Shown in pieces: positions 59,073 to 64,000 of a DNA stretch of 64,000 nucleotides. The notes beneath the pieces are model-generated. The model saw only the letters and a list, made by a program, of their open reading frames with translations. It did no database searches and was not told where the DNA came from. A program made the position numbers and the translations under genes. This DNA comes from Thermoanaerobacterales bacterium (GTDB lineage: Bacteria; Bacillota; Thermosediminibacteria; Thermosediminibacterales; Tepidanaerobacteraceae): NCBI GenBank assembly GCA_012840135.1, contig DUMA01000036.1:49992-113991 (forward strand), in the 5' to 3' direction. Each line of letters opens with the position of its first letter. Within the stretch, counting starts at the first letter, position 1.

Positions 59073-60635
59073 ATGGGTAAATATGTAGTAGGCATAGATG
59101 CAGGCACTATGGGGGTCAGATGCGTAATTTTTGACTTAAAAGGTAATGAAGTTGGCAGTGCCTATTATGAGACACCCACACAATACCCTAAACCGGGATG
59201 GGTTGAGCAAAGGGCTGAGGATGTGATCGAATTAGCTTATAAATCCACCCGTGAGGCTATAGCAAAAAGTGGCATAAAGTCTGAAGAAATCGCTGCAGTC
59301 AGCTTTACCAATATGAGGTCTACTTTTGTCCCCGTGGATAAAGATGGCAATTTCCTGCATCCGATTTTCGTATGGCAGGATTTGCGCGGGACAGAAATGT
59401 TTCCATGGATGCGCCAGAAGCTTTCGGAAAACGGCATGACAGAAATGGACCTTTACAACATCACCGGTTTTCCCATAGGTGCGGTTTGGCCTTCCTCGAA
59501 AGTATACTGGTACAAAAAGCATTATCCGGACCTTTACGATAAAACATATAAGATGATCACGCCTCAGGCTTTACTTATCAAAGCTTTTGGAGCCGATGAC
59601 TATTATGATGACAATACAGATGCAGGCTGGTGGCAGATAGTAGATGCCGATACCTTTGAATACGTGCCGAAACTTGCTAAGATTTTTGAAGTAGATATAG
59701 ATAAATATCCGAAAAATTATCCACCTGCGACTAGAGTGGGAGAAATACCCAAAGAAATAGCTGAAAAGACTGGATTAAAAGCTGGGACCCCCATAATAGT
59801 AGGTAGCGGCGACCAACAGTGCGGTGCCATCGGGGTTGGAAACGCTAGGGAAGGTCTGGCTTCGGTATGTCTTGGAACTGCAGGCCTTTGCATAGGATAT
59901 TCCAAAAATCATATCCGCCATCCGTCCGGGAAGAACCACATTCTCGGCCACGCAGGGACCGGCCACTGGCAGATGGAAGGCCATGCCAGTGCAGCGGCCA
60001 GCAGTTTCCGCTGGTTCAGAAACACCTTTGCTCATATTGAAAGAACAACGGCATCCATGCTTGGAGTGGATACTTATGACCTGCTGACCCAACAGGCTGC
60101 ACAGTCGCCACCGGGAGCCAAGGGTACGGTTTACCTGCCATGGCTCGCTGGAGCCGCATGTCCTTATTATGATTCGAATGCCAGGGCATCTTTTGTAGGC
60201 ATGACTTTTGCCCATACTAAAGGTGATATGATCAGGGCAGCTATGGAAGGAATTTGTTATGAAATGAGAGACATGCTAGAGTCCTTGCAGGAAGCCAATT
60301 TTGCTCCCTTCGAATGCTATAGGGTGACAGGAGGGGCTGCAAGGTCATCACTATGGAATCAAATCCAAGCTGATGTGTACGGAAAACCTGTAGAAACGGT
60401 AAAAACCAGTGAAGCTACTGCTCTTGGAGCAGCAATGCTGGCCGCTGTTGGTGTTGGTATTTATAGAGACATTCATGAGGCCATTGATAACATGGTCCAT
60501 GTAGAGGGTCGCTGGGAACCCATAGAGGAAAATGTAAAGGTTTACAATGAGATGTTCGGCATCTATAGAGACACCTATCAAGCACTTAAGGAAAAAGCGT
60601 TTCCGGCTATTGCAGGTTTTCAGGAAAAATTATGA
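59073..60635 (+). CDS. FGGY-family carbohydrate kinase (first copy)
   Basis: The 520-residue protein has the FGGY fold: VVGIDAGTMGVRCVIFDLKG, PKPGWVEQRAEDV, IVGSGDQQCGAIGVG with the catalytic Asp, and the adenosine site YRVTGGAARSSLWNQIQADV. It resembles xylulokinases and phosphorylates a ketose or polyol with ATP. It follows deoC by 35 bases behind GGAGG. No sugar transporter lies within the operon, so import is encoded elsewhere or downstream. Confidence 0.9.
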   Translation: MGKYVVGIDAGTMGVRCVIFDLKGNEVGSAYYETPTQYPKPGWVEQRAEDVIELAYKSTREAIAKSGIKSEEIAAVSFTNMRSTFVPVDKDGNFLHPIFVWQDLRGTEMFPWMRQKLSENGMTEMDLYNITGFPIGAVWPSSKVYWYKKHYPDLYDKTYKMITPQALLIKAFGADDYYDDNTDAGWWQIVDADTFEYVPKLAKIFEVDIDKYPKNYPPATRVGEIPKEIAEKTGLKAGTPIIVGSGDQQCGAIGVGNAREGLASVCLGTAGLCIGYSKNHIRHPSGKNHILGHAGTGHWQMEGHASAAASSFRWFRNTFAHIERTTASMLGVDTYDLLTQQAAQSPPGAKGTVYLPWLAGAACPYYDSNARASFVGMTFAHTKGDMIRAAMEGICYEMRDMLESLQEANFAPFECYRVTGGAARSSLWNQIQADVYGKPVETVKTSEATALGAAMLAAVGVGIYRDIHEAIDNMVHVEGRWEPIEENVKVYNEMFGIYRDTYQALKEKAFPAIAGFQEKL

Positions 60636-60668
60636 TAATATTTAACATAATTTTGAGGAGGAATTAGC

Positions 60669-61442
60669 ATGGCATTAGAAAGCCAACGCTTGGCAGGAGA
60701 TGTGGCAGTTGTAACAGGTGCTGCTTCAGGGCTTGATCGTGGTATAGCCATGAAACTTGCATTAAACGGGGCCGTAGTAGCTTGTGCGGATATCAATGAT
60801 CAGGGAAACCAGGAAACAGTGGATATGATAAAAAAAGCCGGTGGAGAGGCATTCCCGGTTCATGTAGACATAGCCGATTCGGCATCAGTGAAACAGGCAA
60901 TGAAATACATTTATGATAAGATGGGGAAAATTACTATCTTGGTTAATGGTGCAGCATATATCAAGTTTAGTCCAATCGAAACATGTACCGATGAAGAATG
61001 GGAAAAAGTATTAAAAGTTGATTTAACTGGTTATTTTTACTGCTTGAGAGAAGTGTATCCCTATATGAAAGCAAGTGGTGGAGGAAGGATAGTGCAGCTT
61101 TCGTCTTCTTCTGCAAAAAGCGGTAGCAGTTTTGGAGGTCCTCACTATACGGCAGCCAAGGGTGGTGTTATAAGTCTGACAAAATATGCTGCGAGACGTT
61201 GGGCAAAAGATAATATAAGAGTTAATACTATTTGCCCTGGTATAGCTGATACTCCTCTGGGAAGGCATCCCGAGGCACCAAAAGGTGCTTTTGAAGAAAT
61301 GTTAAAGAACATTCCGATGGGGAGAGTTGCGGTACCTGAAGATATAGCTGGAGGAGTGCTTTTCCTTGTATCAGATGAAAGCCGGTATGTAACAGGTATA
61401 ACGCTTGACATTAATGGCGGTAGATATGTATATGGAAACTAA
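60669..61442 (+). CDS. Short-chain dehydrogenase/reductase
   Basis: The 257-residue protein is a classical SDR: nucleotide loop VVTGAASGLDRGIAMKLA, ACADIND, NGAAYIKFSP, catalytic Ser in QLSSSSAKSG, and YTAAK. The third Gly of the TGxxxGxG loop is Asp (SGLDRG), which is rare and may alter coenzyme binding. The Asp in CADIND suggests NAD(H) as coenzyme. It likely oxidises a polyol or reduces a ketose in this pathway. A long hairpin separates it from the second deoC. Confidence 0.9.
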   Translation: MALESQRLAGDVAVVTGAASGLDRGIAMKLALNGAVVACADINDQGNQETVDMIKKAGGEAFPVHVDIADSASVKQAMKYIYDKMGKITILVNGAAYIKFSPIETCTDEEWEKVLKVDLTGYFYCLREVYPYMKASGGGRIVQLSSSSAKSGSSFGGPHYTAAKGGVISLTKYAARRWAKDNIRVNTICPGIADTPLGRHPEAPKGAFEEMLKNIPMGRVAVPEDIAGGVLFLVSDESRYVTGITLDINGGRYVYGN

Positions 61443-61447
61443 CTGAT

Positions 61448-61490
61448 TATAACATCTCAGAAGGTATGAGAAGCCTTCTGGGATGTTATA
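61448..61490 (+). other. Long inverted repeat between SDR and second deoC
   Basis: TATAACATC-T-CAGAAGG pairs with CCTTCTG-G-GATGTTATA around a nine-base loop. It lacks a T run on the plus strand. It may mark partial termination or mRNA processing inside the operon. Confidence 0.6.
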
Positions 61491-61551
61491 AAAATATAAG
61501 TTAATTAATAACATGTAGTGAAATATAGACGAAAGGAGGATTTTTATAGAT

Positions 61552-62265
61552 ATGAAGATTGGCGGTGTAGAACTTACAAGAGAAAAACTGGCTCAGATGA
61601 TGGACTTTTCTTCTTTAAATCCAGACGTATCAGAAGATGAAATTTTAAAATGCTGCGAAATAACAAAAAAATATAATTTTAAAGGCTTTCATGTCAATCC
61701 CATTTGGGTTCCGGTAGTTGCTAGAGAGCTAGAAGGTACTGGAATAGAAACGGGTTATGTAGTAAGTTTTCCTTTCGGAACCAATCCTACAAACTTAAAG
61801 GTTGCCGAAGCTGAATATGCTGCAAGTATTCTTAAAGGCAAACCCTGGGTTATCGATATGGTGACAAATGTGGGGAAATTAAAAAGCAAAGATTATAAAT
61901 ATTATAAAAATGATATTGCAGAAGTTGCCAAAGTGGCCCATGATGCAGGAATAGAATGCAAGGCGATTTTAGAAGTACAACTACTTACCGATGAAGAAAT
62001 AAAGATAGCATGCGAATTAGCCACAGAAGCTGGAGCTGATTGGGTAAAATCTTCTACTGGGAGACACGGGGGACCAAGCCTTAAACAGGTAAAGCTGATG
62101 CGTGACTGTACACCTTCGCATATTAAAGTAAAAGTTGCAGGAACGGGCAACTTTTGGACACCAATGGTTGCTCTAGGATGCATAATGGCTGGTGCCGAAC
62201 GTATTGGAACGAGAAATGCACCGTGGATAGTAGATGAACTTTGCGAACTCTTTTCATTAGAATAA
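61552..62265 (+). CDS. DeoC-family aldolase (second copy)
   Basis: The 237-residue protein is collinear with the copy at 58315: LAQMMDFSSLNPDVSEDEI, VVSFPFGTNPTNLKVA, DWVKSSTGRHGGPSLKQVKL with the Schiff-base Lys, and KVKVAGTGNFWTPMVALG. The catalytic pair of Lys is kept, but IDMVTNVG and other loops differ, so the two copies may act on different substrates or as a heteromer. The ATG at 61552 is preceded by AAAGGAGG at slightly long distance. Confidence 0.84.
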   Translation: MKIGGVELTREKLAQMMDFSSLNPDVSEDEILKCCEITKKYNFKGFHVNPIWVPVVARELEGTGIETGYVVSFPFGTNPTNLKVAEAEYAASILKGKPWVIDMVTNVGKLKSKDYKYYKNDIAEVAKVAHDAGIECKAILEVQLLTDEEIKIACELATEAGADWVKSSTGRHGGPSLKQVKLMRDCTPSHIKVKVAGTGNFWTPMVALGCIMAGAERIGTRNAPWIVDELCELFSLE

Positions 62266-62326
62266 ATAGCATAGAATGGACATATATTTTTCTTAGTATA
62301 AAGTAAAAAGGGGGTACAATGATCGT

Positions 62327-63844
62327 ATGGGGAAATATTTAGTTGGAATTGACGAGGGGACTACCGGTTGCAAGACGTGTATCTTTGACCTAAATGGTAC
62401 ACTTGTCGGTAGCGACTATAGGGAGTATCCATGTTATTATCCAAAACCTGGATGGGTGGAACAATATGCTGAAGACATAACTCCTGCACTGTTTGAATCC
62501 TGCAGGGCAGCCATTGCAAAGTCAGGAATTGACTCGAAAGAAATCATTGCAGTAGGTCTCTCGAGTCAAGGTAGTGTTACTGGTCCGGTTGATAAAAATG
62601 GGAAATTGCTCAGACCATTTATCGGATGGCAGGACTTAAGAGGAGTTAAAGAATTGGAAGAAATTAAGGAAAAGATATCACTCGAGGAATATTATAAAAT
62701 TACTGGCTATCCTCTGGGTTTGGTATTCAGTGTTACAAAAAACCTTTGGATACGTAATAATGAGCCGGATATTTATGAAAAGACTGCAATGTTTACTACC
62801 AACCAGGACTATTTCTTAAAAGAATTTGGGGCAGAGGATTATTTTACGGATATTTCCTCAGCCAGTCGGGAAGGCCTTTTTGATGTGGATAATCACGTTT
62901 GGAGCAAAAGAGTTTTTGATGCGCTGGATCTAGATATGAGCAAACGGCCTAAAATAGCAGAAGGCGGTCAGCCGGTGGGAAGAATTCCTAAGAGCGTAGC
63001 AGAAAAAACCGGATTGGCAGAAGGCACTCTTTTATGCGTAGGTGCCCATGACCAAAATTGTTCCACCTTTGGATGTGGTGCTGTGGAAGATGGTACGGCC
63101 GCCATGGTTTTGGGTACTTTCGGTTCATGTTTTGTAGTATCCGATAAACCCATTAGGGACCCTTACCGAGTATTGATTGTTAAAGGAAATGTGGGTCCGA
63201 AGAACTGGACTATCGAAGCTTTTGCCGCTGCAGCAGCCAGCAGCTACAGGTGGTATAGAGATACATTTGGTGACTTGGAGAAAGCAGCAGCAAAGACGCT
63301 ACAGGATGATCCATACAACTTAATAAATAAACAAATAGAAACGGTACCGCCGGGAGCCAATGGAATTACCTTTTTATCTTATCTACAAGGTGCGGGAGGG
63401 CCAAGACAAAACGGCAATGCTAGAGGAGCTTTTGTCGGCATGACTTTAGGTACAACAAAAGCTGATATGGCCAGAGCCGTTATGGAAGGAATCTGCTATG
63501 AAATGAGGGATATTTTAGAGGCTCAAAAAAGAGCAGGAATAAATATTAAAGGAATTCGATTGACGGGAGGAGGATCTAAAGCTCCATTGTGGTGTCAGAT
63601 GCAGGCAGATATTTATCAACAAACTATTTATAGATTACAAACTTCTGAAACCGGAACTTTAGGAGCAGCCCTGTATGCTGGTGTAGGAGCTGGAGTATAT
63701 AAGAGCTATAAAGAGGCTGTAGAAGTTGCAGTTCACATTAAAGATAAATTTGAACCAAATCCAAAATTGGCCGAAGCATATAATGAGGGATATCAGAGGT
63801 TTGTATCCGTATATGAAGCACTAGCAAAGGGTAAAGTGTTTTGA
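62327..63844 (+). CDS. FGGY-family carbohydrate kinase (second copy)
   Basis: The 505-residue FGGY kinase is related to that at 59073: LVGIDEGTTGCKTCIFDLNG, PKPGWVEQYAEDI, CVGAHDQNCSTFGCG with the catalytic Asp, and IRLTGGGSKAPLWCQMQADI. Differences in the sugar loop (SQGSVTGPVDKNG against FTNMRSTFVPVDKDG) suggest another substrate. The ATG is at 62327 behind GGGGG. With the first set it makes a deoC-kinase pair repeated in one operon. Confidence 0.9.
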   Translation: MGKYLVGIDEGTTGCKTCIFDLNGTLVGSDYREYPCYYPKPGWVEQYAEDITPALFESCRAAIAKSGIDSKEIIAVGLSSQGSVTGPVDKNGKLLRPFIGWQDLRGVKELEEIKEKISLEEYYKITGYPLGLVFSVTKNLWIRNNEPDIYEKTAMFTTNQDYFLKEFGAEDYFTDISSASREGLFDVDNHVWSKRVFDALDLDMSKRPKIAEGGQPVGRIPKSVAEKTGLAEGTLLCVGAHDQNCSTFGCGAVEDGTAAMVLGTFGSCFVVSDKPIRDPYRVLIVKGNVGPKNWTIEAFAAAAASSYRWYRDTFGDLEKAAAKTLQDDPYNLINKQIETVPPGANGITFLSYLQGAGGPRQNGNARGAFVGMTLGTTKADMARAVMEGICYEMRDILEAQKRAGINIKGIRLTGGGSKAPLWCQMQADIYQQTIYRLQTSETGTLGAALYAGVGAGVYKSYKEAVEVAVHIKDKFEPNPKLAEAYNEGYQRFVSVYEALAKGKVF

Positions 63845-63962
63845 ATTATAAAGATAATAAAAAAGTATATAGATAGTTACCATTGAAAAACGCGATTTTA
63901 AATCTTATCCTTTTTTCATTGGACCTTGATAACCTAATCTTTATTCATTTATTTTCCAATAC

Positions 63963-63981
63963 CCTGCTATTTTTCAGCAGG
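63963..63981. terminator. Possible terminator hairpin at the window end
   Basis: CCTGCT-ATTTTTC-AGCAGG could end the kinase operon or a gene entering from the right on the minus strand. T runs are weak on both sides. The stretch 63845-64000 shows no gene. Confidence 0.4.
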
Positions 63982-64000
63982 TTTGGACCATAATTTTTGC

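Overview
The window reads as a chromosomal segment of an anaerobic, probably thermophilic Gram-positive bacterium of the Clostridia, of the Thermosediminibacterales/Thermoanaerobacterales kind. This is inferred, not proven. The basis is strong AAGGAGG ribosome sites with many TTG and GTG starts, ferredoxin-linked 2-oxoacid oxidation, ECF vitamin transporters, sigma-54 activators with PTS operons, a sporulation-type polysaccharide deacetylase with a YkoP partner, and the lack of any aerobic respiratory gene. No rRNA, tRNA, insertion sequence or CRISPR array was seen.

Layout. 1-3.3 kb: end of a phosphodiester glycosidase gene, fabZ, a lipoprotein, then on the minus strand the alpha-ribazole salvage pair cblT-cblS under a cobalamin riboswitch with its own terminator. 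3.4-12.4 kb: an NCS1 permease gene broken by one amber codon, a divergent PucR-type activator, a decayed Asp/Glu/hydantoin racemase, and an operon of a hydantoinase A-like protein, two DUF917 proteins, a small protein and an M24 peptidase. 12.7-18.2 kb: paaK-iorA-iorB-paaK-ACT, for ferredoxin-linked oxidation of aryl pyruvates and handling of aryl-acetyl-CoA. 18.2-26.7 kb: a two-component system next to a Spy-like protein, a toxin-antitoxin pair, niaR-niaX, a PadR/split-permease/mobA operon, and ykoP with a deacetylase. 26.7-27.8 kb: an orphan pstS behind four 11-bp-spaced Pho-box repeats.

28-40.7 kb is a dense metalloid and Fe-S/redox island. It has three ArsR repressors, two CSC-motif permeases (ArsP/DUF318 type), thioredoxin-like and AhpD-like proteins, a ferredoxin, an HdrA N-domain protein, a two-gene SufC-SufB module, and an operon arsR-arsD-arsA-arsA followed by an ArsD-like CSCGGGC protein, an [FeFe]-hydrogenase H-cluster-like protein and a ubiquitin-like protein ending in GG. 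arsC lies just beyond. No arsB or acr3 gene is visible. This operon is the best candidate for an undescribed system.

41-64 kb is sugar catabolism under sigma-54 control. A LevR-type activator precedes a -24/-12 promoter driving PTS IIB-IIC-IIA, mupG and a GH4 glycosidase. A PAS-sigma-54 activator follows. Two further -24/-12 promoters, each preceded by a TGCAATtwTGCA-like palindrome, drive transaldolase, split transketolase, rpiB, HAD, PHP and class II aldolase genes, and then a deoC-FGGY-SDR-deoC-FGGY operon. These two units look like one regulon for an unidentified sugar or polyol that ends in the pentose phosphate pathway.
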